From Bacteroidota bacterium (GTDB lineage: Bacteria; Bacteroidota; Ignavibacteria; Ignavibacteriales; Melioribacteraceae), in assembly GCA_018829545.1 (NCBI GenBank), contig JAHJTX010000096.1, positions 1 through 44,826 on the forward strand: 44,826 nucleotides of DNA, given 5' to 3'. The notes below the pieces were generated by a model that made no database searches, was not told the origin of the DNA, and was given only the letters and a program-made list of their open reading frames with translations. The position numbers were made by a program, and so were the translations under genes. Below, one piece after another: positions 34,989 through 43,396 of the stretch (positions are counted from its first letter, which is position 1; every line of letters starts with the position of its first letter).

Positions 34989-37961
34989 TTATAAGTTTCT
35001 AAGTTTCTTTTTTGCTTCTGCGCCGAGTTCATCCCCGGAATGACGATTGATAACCACTTGATACATTTCTCTGGCCTGTTTTTTATCTTTAAGTTCCTTA
35101 TAGCAATCGCCAAGAAGAATTAAAGATTTTGAATACCAATATTCGTAATTAGAAAAAACCGAACGAACACGGACTAAAGCAGAAATTGCATCATTATATT
35201 TTTTCTGTTCAAATAGAGTTTCACCGAATAAACATTGTGCTCTCGCTCCGATGTCATCGGTTCTATTCTCGCCCAATTCGCGGAAATACTTTTCAGCTTC
35301 CAAATAATTTTTAGCCAGAAGTTCAAGCAGTCCCAATTCTATTTTCGCTTGAGCAGAAAACACGGATTTCTCGTAATAAACAATTATATAGTTAAATGTC
35401 TGATGCGCACCGGAGTAGTCCTCAAGTTCAATTTGAACCATCCCCTTTAAAAATTCAACTTCCGCAGCTCTGTTTGAAAATGAAATTGCTTTCAGAGTTT
35501 TATCATACAGATTAAACGCAGAGATAAAATCTTTTTGCCCGGAATATATTTTCCCTAATTCGATGACTGCGTCTATTCCATAATCAGAATTCAAGTACTT
35601 TTCAATTACGGTCAAGAAATTTTGCTCTGCGTTTTTAGGCTGCTTCATATTTAAAAAACTTTTACCAATCCAATAATAAGCCTCACTTAAATGCTTCCCT
35701 CTCGAATACGCCGCCAGATAATTTTTATAACCTTCTACTGCATTTTTATAATCCGCAAGGCTGTAGAATATTTCGCCCTTCATTAGCAATAATTTTTCGG
35801 AATATTCGGATTTCGGGTTATTCTTCAGAAACAAATCAACTTCATCAATCGCTTTTTCCGGATTATCAATTGCGATGTAACAATATTGAATTCCGTTGAG
35901 CGCATCAAATACAAATTGAGTTTTTGGATAAGACGAAATTAAATGCTTGTAAACTGAAATTGCCTTATCGTATTCGCCAAGATTATAGTATGCATCTCCA
36001 ATAGAGTACAATGCAATTGGTTTTATAGAAGAAGTGGGATATTTCTTTTCCACTAATTCATAATTTGTGATGGCAGATTCAAAATCGTTCTTTTTAAAAT
36101 GAATCCACCCTATCATATATTGGGAATCATCCGCATATTTTGATTTTGTGAATCTGCTTTGAAGCAGCTCAAACTGTTTTATAGCTTCGTTGGATTTACC
36201 GGTTTGGAATAACGACTGCCCGTACTGATAATACGTAAAATCGTCTCGAATCTTATTTCTGTTCTCAGCAAATAATTCACCGTAAATTTGTGTTGATTTT
36301 GCAAAATCCTTAAACCCAAAGTAGCTGTCGGCTAATCTTTGTTTTGCGTCCAAATAGTTTTTGTCTCTCTTAAAATCCGAAACAAACTCAGAAAAATAGA
36401 ATGATGCATTCACAAAATCCTTTTGATTAAAAAAGCTGTACGCCTTTCCGTATAATGCTTGTGAATAAATCTCGTTATTGACCTTATCTACCCTGTGAAA
36501 TCTATTTGAAGCTTCTGAATATTTTTCTTGCGCAAATAGTGATTCACCCAAATAGTAATTTACTCTATCTTTTTCAAATCTCGGATCATCCGATGATAAT
36601 TGCTTCAAGCCACTTTCGGCTTTTTTATAATTGCCAAGAAAATAATTTGACGCCGATATACCGAGCGCAGCTCGGTTCTTTATTTCCTTTTGAACTTCCG
36701 TAACTTCCAACACCTTGCTGAATAATTCGCCTGCTTTTCGAAATTCATTTTTATTAAGATATAACTCGCCAAGCAGTACGTAAGCATTCCCGCGTGTATT
36801 ATTGTCGTAAGACCTTACCGCCAGATTGAAATATTCCTCTGCTTTGCTAAAATCTTTTAAGTCATACTCAATTAGCCCGAGACTGTAGTGCACGGTATGC
36901 ACGAGGGAATGACCAGGATACTTTCCTAAAAACAACTGATATAACTGCGAAGCAATCTTTCGGTTCCCTATATTCCTTTGCGATTCCGCAGCCCAATAAA
37001 GAGAATTAATGGCTAATGTATCGCTTCCGGAATTCGCCAATTTTTCAAATTCTATAAATGATTTCCCAAAATCGCCCAATTGAAAATTGATCCACGCCAA
37101 ACCGTACTTAATTCTTCTAACGTCTTTTTCACCGGTAAATTTTCCGAGCAGAGAATTATAAATTATCTCAGCATCTTTTAGTTGATTCAATTGAAAATAC
37201 GAATTGGCAAGCATATAGAGCGCTTGACTGTATTGTTCTTCTGCAAGTTCTTCAATTAGCGGACTAGATAATTCTAAAATGGCGTTGTCGTATTCACGCA
37301 GTTGAAAATAGCATATTGCAATCCTTAGCTGCGCGAGCGGCGCTAATTCACTTGCTTTATGGTAGGCAAGCAATTCATCGTAATAAGAAATTGCTTCCGA
37401 AAAATTTTCCGTTTTCTCGTAGACTCCCGCAAGACTGTATAACGAATAAACAAGATATTCATTAGGTGCCGCTTCACCGATTGCGCTAAGGAAATACTCC
37501 TCTGCTTCAAGAAATTTATTTTCGGATTGAAACGATTTTGCAATCCAATATTGAGACTCTTCACGGAATTCACTTTTAGGATACTCGGTCAATAAAATTA
37601 AAAATTTCTCTCTGCTCTTTCTAAGCAAGTTCTGCTTATAATAAATTGTTCCTAATCTATAGAACGCAATGTGTCTAAAATTAGAGTTTTTATAATTATC
37701 CGAAAAATTCTCATACTCTGTAACTGACGCTGAAAATTTTGAAAGATTAAATAGGCACTCGGCTGAATAAAACTTTGCGGATGAATATATTTCTTCATCA
37801 ACAAAATTTTCTGAGGAAACGCTATTGAATAAAAGCCATGCCTGAGAATATTCCTTTTGTGAATAATACTCCATTGCGAGATTGTAATTGTCGCTAACTT
37901 GAGCAGGAAGGGTGCCGAACATCAAAAGCAAAACAAGTATGATTAACTTTTTCATAGTCAT
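34989..37961 (-). CDS. Large periplasmic TPR-repeat protein
   Basis: The 990-residue protein has a signal peptide (MKKLIILVLLLMFGTLPAQ) and then TPR units to the end, with the repeated shape A..F..V...YP.S....A.Y.IG..Y. The design is like a long chain of BamD/CpoB-type repeats. Such proteins act as scaffolds for outer-membrane or periplasmic complexes. The ATG overlaps the preceding stop by 4 bp (ATGA), and the beta-barrel gene follows by 17 bp. It may be a lipid-free periplasmic adaptor. Confidence 0.85.
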   Translation of the reverse strand: MTMKKLIILVLLLMFGTLPAQVSDNYNLAMEYYSQKEYSQAWLLFNSVSSENFVDEEIYSSAKFYSAECLFNLSKFSASVTEYENFSDNYKNSNFRHIAFYRLGTIYYKQNLLRKSREKFLILLTEYPKSEFREESQYWIAKSFQSENKFLEAEEYFLSAIGEAAPNEYLVYSLYSLAGVYEKTENFSEAISYYDELLAYHKASELAPLAQLRIAICYFQLREYDNAILELSSPLIEELAEEQYSQALYMLANSYFQLNQLKDAEIIYNSLLGKFTGEKDVRRIKYGLAWINFQLGDFGKSFIEFEKLANSGSDTLAINSLYWAAESQRNIGNRKIASQLYQLFLGKYPGHSLVHTVHYSLGLIEYDLKDFSKAEEYFNLAVRSYDNNTRGNAYVLLGELYLNKNEFRKAGELFSKVLEVTEVQKEIKNRAALGISASNYFLGNYKKAESGLKQLSSDDPRFEKDRVNYYLGESLFAQEKYSEASNRFHRVDKVNNEIYSQALYGKAYSFFNQKDFVNASFYFSEFVSDFKRDKNYLDAKQRLADSYFGFKDFAKSTQIYGELFAENRNKIRDDFTYYQYGQSLFQTGKSNEAIKQFELLQSRFTKSKYADDSQYMIGWIHFKKNDFESAITNYELVEKKYPTSSIKPIALYSIGDAYYNLGEYDKAISVYKHLISSYPKTQFVFDALNGIQYCYIAIDNPEKAIDEVDLFLKNNPKSEYSEKLLLMKGEIFYSLADYKNAVEGYKNYLAAYSRGKHLSEAYYWIGKSFLNMKQPKNAEQNFLTVIEKYLNSDYGIDAVIELGKIYSGQKDFISAFNLYDKTLKAISFSNRAAEVEFLKGMVQIELEDYSGAHQTFNYIIVYYEKSVFSAQAKIELGLLELLAKNYLEAEKYFRELGENRTDDIGARAQCLFGETLFEQKKYNDAISALVRVRSVFSNYEYWYSKSLILLGDCYKELKDKKQAREMYQVVINRHSGDELGAEAKKKLRNL

Positions 37962-39484
37962 AATATAATTCCAGAAACAACAATTGCAAAAATGCCTCCG
38001 AATATTCCCGCAAATAAATTTACCATATCGTTATCTAGCCACCCTAACCCTCTGAACCGAAGTGATTCCTTATTGCAATGATTTTTCTTTTCAGTAATTC
38101 TGTCGCATTCACCGCATTTATATTGAATTTGAAATTTAGCGCCTAAAAAACTATCGAACAGACTTCCAGCAATTCCCGCTGATGTTATTAAGATTAGCGA
38201 AATAAGTAAATTGTTATCGAACCAAAAATAACCAGAGAGCGCAATAATTGAGCCTCCAACCATCCCGCCCAAAGTTCCGATAAGTGAAATTCCTCCTGAC
38301 ATTCCTTGTTCTATCTTTTTGAAATTCAAGATATTATACGTATCCGTTTCCTTCAATGTTCCAATCTCAGTAGCCCAAGTATCTGAGCACACTGCAGCTA
38401 ACGATGCCAAATAAATTATATAATAAATTGGATTATCATCAAATACATTTAGAATAACCAGCAAACCACCAAGACCGCCATTTGCTGCGACTTGTAAATA
38501 ATCTCTTACACCTGATTTGTTAAAATAACTTTCTACTTTAAGATTTACTTTCAACCTTAGTTTTGAGAGCAGACTCGATAAAATAAAAAACAAAAGTATC
38601 GGTACGCTCCACTTCCACCCGCCGAGTCCGAAAATAAATCCAGCTAATAGAAACGTAGCCGCCGCACCACTTGCAGTTAAAAATTTTACTCTATACGAAA
38701 CAACAGCCACAAAGGCAGCAAGCAGCATACCCTGAATGAAATTAATGAGTAATTCTTTGTTCGGATTTTCAAACAGTATACTCAACAATACTGCGCTGAA
38801 CAATGGAATAAGTAAATTATCAAGACCGGAGGAAGAAAGAGCTTCGATTACAGTTAGTATTGCTGCAATTAATATTGAAGCCGCAAAAAGATAATACACA
38901 TCAGCATTAATCGTTACATTAGATTTAATTCCAAATAATGATTCAAGTCCAACTCCCCAGAAAAATAGCACAAGGAATGTTACAATGAAAAATATGAGCG
39001 ATCCTATAAATGATTTTTTATCTCTTGAAAGAATAAAATAGTTTTTTGAGAATCTTGACCCGAAGAACGCAGCGAGCGAATCGCCGAATGATAATATCAA
39101 TATACTGAATGAAATAATCCATGCACTATTCCCCCAGACAAGAAGTAAAACCAAATATGATAAAGGAAAATAAAAAATGCCCCAGCTTTTTAGATGCCGC
39201 GGATCGATAGATTTAAGAATTGAATTCTTGACTAGAAAAAATGTAAGTATGGCGAGTAAAAAAGAAATCACAGTAAGTGTAATAATATCATCATAAATCA
39301 AAGGCGCAATTGAAGCGGCGCTGCCCGCAATAATATGTAGTGCATTTCTCGCGGTACCGTGTTGAATAATATTTTTGCGCCCCAACATTTCTAGAGATAT
39401 TAGAGAAACAACAATGAGTAATAATAGGATTACAATTGATTCCAAGTTTAAATTCTTAATTATGAGTCCACTCTGAAAAGTCAT
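37958..39484 (-). CDS. Two-domain polytopic membrane protein: VTE5/dolichol-kinase-like plus DUF92 (VTE6-like)
   Basis: Residues about 15-235 carry the CTP-dependent lipid-alcohol kinase pattern, with FGDSLAAFFGSRF (about 133-145) and KKSFIGS (156-162), as in dolichol kinase and phytol kinase VTE5. Residues about 245-508 match DUF92/TMEM19, the VTE6 phytyl-phosphate kinase family, with CSDTWATEIGTL and GSLFDSFLGAKFQ. The fused protein could make an isoprenoid diphosphate from an alcohol in two steps. The first start codon (39484) is inside the MITE at 39464-39582 and encodes MTFQSGL. A TTG after the element is an alternative start. It opens the envelope operon. Confidence 0.8.
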   Translation of the reverse strand: MTFQSGLIIKNLNLESIVILLLLIVVSLISLEMLGRKNIIQHGTARNALHIIAGSAASIAPLIYDDIITLTVISFLLAILTFFLVKNSILKSIDPRHLKSWGIFYFPLSYLVLLLVWGNSAWIISFSILILSFGDSLAAFFGSRFSKNYFILSRDKKSFIGSLIFFIVTFLVLFFWGVGLESLFGIKSNVTINADVYYLFAASILIAAILTVIEALSSSGLDNLLIPLFSAVLLSILFENPNKELLINFIQGMLLAAFVAVVSYRVKFLTASGAAATFLLAGFIFGLGGWKWSVPILLFFILSSLLSKLRLKVNLKVESYFNKSGVRDYLQVAANGGLGGLLVILNVFDDNPIYYIIYLASLAAVCSDTWATEIGTLKETDTYNILNFKKIEQGMSGGISLIGTLGGMVGGSIIALSGYFWFDNNLLISLILITSAGIAGSLFDSFLGAKFQIQYKCGECDRITEKKNHCNKESLRFRGLGWLDNDMVNLFAGIFGGIFAIVVSGIIL

Positions 39485-39582
39485 ATTGTTATTAACCCCA
39501 CGTTTTAACGTGGGGTTAACAAGTTAAAAACAAACTTTCCCAAACGGGTTTTAACCCGTTTGGGGCTTTTCGGAGTGGACTC
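39464..39582. mobile_element. 119-bp MITE-like element, copy 1
   Basis: The element has 17-bp terminal inverted repeats with one mismatch (GAGTCCACTCTGAAAAG at the left; CTTTTCGGAGTGGACTC at the right) and two internal palindromes sharing the core GTTTTAAC: a CCCCACGTT type (39497-39516) and a CCCAAACGGG type (39539-39564). It differs from copy 2 at three positions. No clear target duplication flanks it. It overlaps the first codons of the VTE5-VTE6-like gene. Confidence 0.85.
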
Positions 39583-39654
39583 AATTGTAAATAATCTTTT
39601 TTTTAGCGGTAAACTTAAGAAATAGATGTGATAGTTATAAGGTTTGAATAGGAT

Positions 39655-39682
39655 AAAAAAATCCCGCAATTGCGGGATTTTT
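39655..39682 (-). terminator. Terminator hairpin after the TPR gene
   Basis: AAAAATCCCGC and GCGGGATTTTT form a near-perfect palindrome (39657-39682) with A/T runs on both sides, so it could act in both directions. It lies 10 bp past the TPR stop (39692). Confidence 0.8.
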
Positions 39683-39691
39683 CTAAATTTA

Positions 39692-40462
39692 TTACTTAAG
39701 CAGTTTTAATTCATATTCACTGTTAAGTTTATATTCTTTATCTGCTAAGGCAACTTTAAAACTTTCTACTGCTTTATCCTTTTCACTCATGCCTTTGAAA
39801 GCAAGCCCTTTGTAATAATAAGGAGCGCCCTTAGAAATTTTTGAATTCGAAGGTCTAAAATTTATTGCTTTATCGGCTGCTTGAAGCGCCTCGTCATAAT
39901 TCCCAATTTCAATATTTGCCTGAGCTAAATAAAGATAGGCTGCATCATAGTCGTAATAATTAACGGCTTGCTTCAAATAGTTGATTGCTTGATCGTGTCT
40001 ACCATTACTCTTTGCATTCTGTCCTAATTGTGTGTAAGAAAGCCCGATAAATTTACGGATCTTGTCGTTTTCTTTTTCGTTCTTATTCAATTCAGTATAT
40101 TTCGTAAAATTTTCAATTGCTTTATCATATTGCTGAAGTGAATAATACGTTGTTCCAAGTCCGCTATAAGCGTTAGTAAACTTGGGATCGATTTTCACGC
40201 ATTCGTGAAGAGTTGCTTCTGCTTCATCAAATTTTCTTAATTTCTTTAAAGCTACGCTTTTTTGATAAAGAATATTTGTGTGCACATCTATTTTTAATGC
40301 TTGGTTGTATTTTGTAACCGCACCTTCATACTGCCCGGATTTTACGAGTTTATTACCTTCGTTGTATAATTTTGCAGCTTCAGGATCAAGTTCTCCGTTT
40401 TGAGCATTGATTGTTACTACTGTTAAAAAAACCAGTAATAAACTAGATAAGATTATTTTCAT
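39692..40462 (-). CDS. Secreted TPR protein
   Basis: The 256-residue protein has a signal peptide ending near VTINAQ and six or so TPR units, including AVTKYNQALKIDVHTN and AYSGLGTTYYSLQQYDKAIENFTKY. The start is the ATG at 40462; the frame continues upstream into the tRNA gene but that extension is not coding. It is probably periplasmic with an unknown partner. It is 34 bp downstream of tRNA-Leu on the same strand and ends before a terminator. Confidence 0.85.
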   Translation of the reverse strand: MKIILSSLLLVFLTVVTINAQNGELDPEAAKLYNEGNKLVKSGQYEGAVTKYNQALKIDVHTNILYQKSVALKKLRKFDEAEATLHECVKIDPKFTNAYSGLGTTYYSLQQYDKAIENFTKYTELNKNEKENDKIRKFIGLSYTQLGQNAKSNGRHDQAINYLKQAVNYYDYDAAYLYLAQANIEIGNYDEALQAADKAINFRPSNSKISKGAPYYYKGLAFKGMSEKDKAVESFKVALADKEYKLNSEYELKLLK

Positions 40463-40496
40463 AGTAAATCCTATTTTTGTTTGTGTTACTACCATG

Positions 40497-40580
40497 TGCG
40501 GAAGACGGGACTTGAACCCGTACACCCTTGCGAGCACTACCCCCTCAAAGTAGCGTGTATACCAATTTCACCACTTCCGC
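40497..40580 (-). tRNA. tRNA-Leu (anticodon GAG)
   Basis: On the minus strand the acceptor stem GCGGAAG pairs with CTTCCGC, the T-arm shows GGTTCAAGTC, and the anticodon stem-loop reads CTACT-TTGAGGG-GGTAG with anticodon GAG. A long variable arm (TGCTCGCAAGGGTGT region) is typical of class II tRNA-Leu. The 84-nt length fits, and the CCA end is not encoded. Confidence 0.93.
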
Positions 40581-40729
40581 AAAAAATTTGGTATAAAAGA
40601 TATACTTCGAATCAAACAAAATCAATAGATAAATTCATCCCCATCGATTTTTTCTGAGTTCGTTTTTTTAACAAATTCACTTTCGATTAAGTTCCAAAGA
40701 ATTTTCTTAGAGGTATTATAAGTGAATAT

Positions 40730-41440
40730 TTACAAATCACCTTTGATTGGTCTGAATGTTATTTCTTCGGGAATGGCGCTTCCCTTTACTTTGTAGAGAC
40801 TGAATATAACTTCTGCTAAATCGTCCGGCGACATCATGCGTGAAGAAAATTTTGAAAGCGCTTCTCCCTGCCAAATTGGCGTTTTGGTAGCTCCCGGCAA
40901 TACATTCGTGATGCTAATACCGTTGGAGCGCAATTCTTCCCGCAACACATTTGAATAAGCCAAAAGTCCCGCTTTTGACGCCGAATACACACTGCTGTTT
41001 ATAAATATTTTTTTTGCGGCAACGGAAAGTATGTTGAAAATTTTTCCTTCTTTTCTTTTAATCATTCCATTAATTGTAGATTGAATTGTGTAAATCGCGC
41101 CCTTAAGATTGGTATCAATTATGTCATCAATTTCTTTGTATGAATTTTCAGTGGCATTTTTGAACGAAGTTAATCCTGCATTATTTATCAATCCTGAAAT
41201 CACAAACGATTTAGAAATTTCTTTTGAGGTTTTGATTATACTTTCGAGATTGCTGACATCCATCGGGAAAAGATGAATACTGCCGGCAAAACCGGAATCA
41301 TTTTTCATTCTTTCTAAAAGCTCAATTCTGCGGGCAGAAGCAGCAACATTAAATCCCCGGCTTGCAAAACTGTAAACCAGAGATTTCCCTATTCCGGAGG
41401 AGGCTCCGGTAATCCATACTATTTTTTCTTTTTCAGGCAT
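40730..41440 (-). CDS. Short-chain dehydrogenase/reductase (candidate sepiapterin-reductase-like)
   Basis: The 236-residue SDR has the cofactor motif TGASSGIG (11-18), NNAG (86-89) and the catalytic YSASK (Y152, K156), with a conserved serine just before. R38-R39 after the second strand suggests NADPH. It overlaps folE by one base (TAATG). The SDR fold alone does not give a substrate; the context behind PTPS-like and GTP cyclohydrolase genes makes a pterin ketone plausible. Confidence 0.85.
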   Translation of the reverse strand: MPEKEKIVWITGASSGIGKSLVYSFASRGFNVAASARRIELLERMKNDSGFAGSIHLFPMDVSNLESIIKTSKEISKSFVISGLINNAGLTSFKNATENSYKEIDDIIDTNLKGAIYTIQSTINGMIKRKEGKIFNILSVAAKKIFINSSVYSASKAGLLAYSNVLREELRSNGISITNVLPGATKTPIWQGEALSKFSSRMMSPDDLAEVIFSLYKVKGSAIPEEITFRPIKGDL

Positions 41441-42006
41441 TAGATTCTTCTGTGTGATAATAATTCAAGAAATTCCGAACGCGTTCTCGCATCCTCTTTG
41501 AAAATACCGTGCATAGCGCTGGATGTGGTCGTAGAATTTTGCTTCTCAACCCCGCGCATCATCATGCACATGTGATAAGCATCCGAGACCACTGCAACGC
41601 CGATTGGATCAAGATATTTGTCAATTGTATCTGCAATTTGCTGCGTCATTCTTTCCTGCACTTGAAGACGGCGCGCAAACAAATCCACAATCCGCGGGAG
41701 TTTGCTCAGCCCAACTATTTTCCCATTAGGAATATATGCTATGTGAACTTTGCCGTAAAACGGAAGCATGTGGTGTTCGCATAGGCTGTAAAAATCTATG
41801 TCCTTTACAATCACCATTTCATCATACTTTTCGTCGAATATTGCGCCGTTGATTACTTGCTCAACTGTCTGAGAATAACCCCTTGTGAGATGTTTGTAAG
41901 CGAGCGCAACTCTTTCGGGAGTTTTTAGAAGCCCCTGCCGCTCTGTATCCTCTCCAATCTCAGTAATAATTGACTTAACATTTTCTTCAATCTTCCTAAA
42001 ATTCAT
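41440..42006 (-). CDS. folE: GTP cyclohydrolase I
   Basis: From the ATG at 42006 the product is 188 residues. It opens GTP's imidazole ring to make 7,8-dihydroneopterin triphosphate for folate, pterin or queuosine synthesis. The zinc site is visible in [11 protein letters not shown] and [11 protein letters not shown], and the active-site region [12 protein letters not shown] is conserved. The ATG lies in a good GGAG context and overlaps the PTPS-like stop by 11 bp; a longer in-frame start is not supported. Confidence 0.96.
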   Translation of the reverse strand: MNFRKIEENVKSIITEIGEDTERQGLLKTPERVALAYKHLTRGYSQTVEQVINGAIFDEKYDEMVIVKDIDFYSLCEHHMLPFYGKVHIAYIPNGKIVGLSKLPRIVDLFARRLQVQERMTQQIADTIDKYLDPIGVAVVSDAYHMCMMMRGVEKQNSTTTSSAMHGIFKEDARTRSEFLELLSHRRI

Positions 42007-42415
42007 TTGCTTCTCCGCGATATTCAACGTAATTATTTTCGGTTTCATACAATTTTACCGAATATAATTTTCCTTCATTAATTTTTCCATTTAACCGATC
42101 CCAAATTGCAACCGTTATATTTTCTGCTGTGGGGTTAATTCCTTTCATAAAATCCACGTCATGATTAAGATGTTTATGATCAAGTTTTGAGATAACATTT
42201 TCCTCAATAATACTCTTCAGTACTTTCAAGTCAATTACGTAGCCAGTTACCGGATTTACTTCGCCGGCAACAACAACTTCTAAAGTATAGTTGTGACCGT
42301 GACCGTGATAATTATTACACTTATCGAAAATTTCTTTGTTTTCTTCTTCGGAAAGATTTTCGTTATTCAGCCTGTGCGAAGCGCTGAATATGGCTCTTCG
42401 CGTAACATAAAGCAT
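41996..42415 (-). CDS. 6-pyruvoyl-tetrahydropterin synthase / QueD-family enzyme, PTPS-like
   Basis: The 139-residue T-fold protein has metal histidines H14 and the HGHGHNY cluster (37-43). Because the sequence reads C33-N-N-Y-H-G-H-G-H it meets both spacings: C-x3-H-G-H (QueD) and C-x5-H-G-H (PTPS). The [19 protein letters not shown] and [12 protein letters not shown] segments closely follow those of animal PTPS from memory. No queC or queE is nearby; folE and an SDR follow. PTPS is favoured but QueD cannot be excluded. It starts 2 bp after bcp. Confidence 0.85.
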   Translation of the reverse strand: MLYVTRRAIFSASHRLNNENLSEEENKEIFDKCNNYHGHGHNYTLEVVVAGEVNPVTGYVIDLKVLKSIIEENVISKLDHKHLNHDVDFMKGINPTAENITVAIWDRLNGKINEGKLYSVKLYETENNYVEYRGEANEF

Positions 42416-42417
42416 AA

Positions 42418-42879
42418 TTATTTCCCCTTAATTGCTTTCAAAACTTCATCAACGTGTCCATTTACTTTTACTTTTGGAAATATCTTTTCAACTTTTCCGT
42501 TTTCATCTATGATAAAAGTTGTCCGCTCAATTCCCATGTACTTTCTGCCGTACATACTTTTTTCTTTCCACACGCCATACTTTTCGCATACGTCTCCATT
42601 CTCATCGCTTAATAATGTGAATGGAAGATTAAATTTCTCAATAAACTTTTTATGCTTATCAGCAGAATCTTTGCTTATTCCAATTACCGTTGTTTTAAGT
42701 TTTTTGAAATTAGGGAAAGCGCTCCCAAATTCGCATGCTTCCTGTGTGCAGCCGGAAGTCATATTCTTTGGATAAAAATATAACACAACTTTTTTTCCTA
42801 AAAAATCTTTTAGCGAAACTTTATTTCCTTCAGAATCCGGCAGTTTAATAGCCGGAGCTTTTTTTCCAACTTCGATCAT
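42418..42879 (-). CDS. bcp: Thioredoxin-dependent peroxiredoxin (Bcp/PrxQ type)
   Basis: The 153-residue protein has peroxidatic C44 and resolving C49 in TSGCTQEACEFG, and the YFYPKN segment before it. It reduces hydrogen peroxide and lipid hydroperoxides. It begins the bcp-ptpS-folE-SDR unit. MITE copy 2 lies 61 bp upstream. A Fur-family gene is nearby on the other strand, but no operator was identified. Confidence 0.94.
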   Translation of the reverse strand: MIEVGKKAPAIKLPDSEGNKVSLKDFLGKKVVLYFYPKNMTSGCTQEACEFGSAFPNFKKLKTTVIGISKDSADKHKKFIEKFNLPFTLLSDENGDVCEKYGVWKEKSMYGRKYMGIERTTFIIDENGKVEKIFPKVKVNGHVDEVLKAIKGK

Positions 42880-42940
42880 TTTTCTCTCAAATTTACAAGT
42901 AAAAATAGTTAATTAATTTCGTCTGATTTGGAACAATCTT

Positions 42941-43059
42941 GAGTCCACTCCGAAAAACCCCAAACGGGTTAAAACCCGTTTGGGAAAGTTTGTTTTTAGC
43001 TTGTTATCCCCACGTTAAAACGTGGGGTTAATAACAATATGACTTTTCAGAGTGGACTC
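42941..43059. mobile_element. 119-bp MITE-like element, copy 2, with 9-bp target duplication
   Basis: This copy is inverted relative to copy 1 and identical at 116 of 119 positions. It has the same terminal repeats and the two palindromes. The bases AACAATCTT occur immediately to the left (42932-42940) and right (43060-43068), a perfect 9-bp target duplication. The right duplicate covers part of the dodecin stop codon. No transposase is encoded, so mobilisation would need a partner elsewhere. Confidence 0.9.
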
Positions 43060-43066
43060 AACAATC

Positions 43067-43261
43067 TTATAATTTTCTTCCGATCTTCACAGTCACTTGA
43101 AACTCTATTTCATTTTCATTTGTAACTCTTCCGCGTTGTTCAGCTACCTCAAACCACGCAACTTTTTTTTCTTTGTTCGCTTCGTTTACAGCGTTTTGAA
43201 CTGCTACAGTTAAACTTTTTGTTGAAATTCCGACCCGCTCAATAATTTCGAATGATGCCAT
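43067..43261 (-). CDS. Dodecin family protein
   Basis: From the ATG at 43261 (GGAG at good spacing) the product is 64 residues: MASFEIIERVG, then a helix with AVQNAVNEANKEKK and the last strands EVAEQRGRVTNEN and FQVTVKIGRKL. This is dodecin's beta-alpha-beta-beta fold, a hollow dodecamer that stores flavin, or binds coenzyme A in some members. An upstream extension is not supported. The MITE target duplication overlaps the stop codon. Confidence 0.9.
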   Translation of the reverse strand: MASFEIIERVGISTKSLTVAVQNAVNEANKEKKVAWFEVAEQRGRVTNENEIEFQVTVKIGRKL

Positions 43262-43308
43262 AAATACTCCAATGAATGGTTTAAAGTTTATTGTCTTGAT
43301 TAGTGTAA

Positions 43309-43316
43309 CAAATATA
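43309..43316 (-). promoter_or_regulatory. Candidate -7 element for dodecin
   Basis: On the minus strand TATATTTG lies about 47 bp before the dodecin ATG. A TGTG about 22 bp further upstream is a weak match to the -33 box. The divergent fur-family gene begins 80 bp away, so its promoter probably overlaps. Confidence 0.4.
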
Positions 43317-43396
43317 AAACATGAAAAGTTTATCTTCAGCACACCTTTTGTTATATTGCGGCTAAGTTATATTGTTTTCACTAAAATTAGATTATT

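Noticed and set aside
39464-39582. Simple bidirectional terminator
   Set aside because: The palindromes could terminate transcripts, but the 17-bp terminal inverted repeats, a second near-identical copy and its 9-bp duplication show a mobile element; termination may be a side effect.
40463-40537. Upstream N-terminal extension of the TPR protein
   Set aside because: It runs into the tRNA-Leu gene; the ATG at 40462 starts a clean signal peptide.
43262-43342. 27-residue N-terminal extension of dodecin
   Set aside because: Dodecins begin directly at the first strand, a GGAG precedes the ATG at 43261, and the extension crosses the likely promoter.
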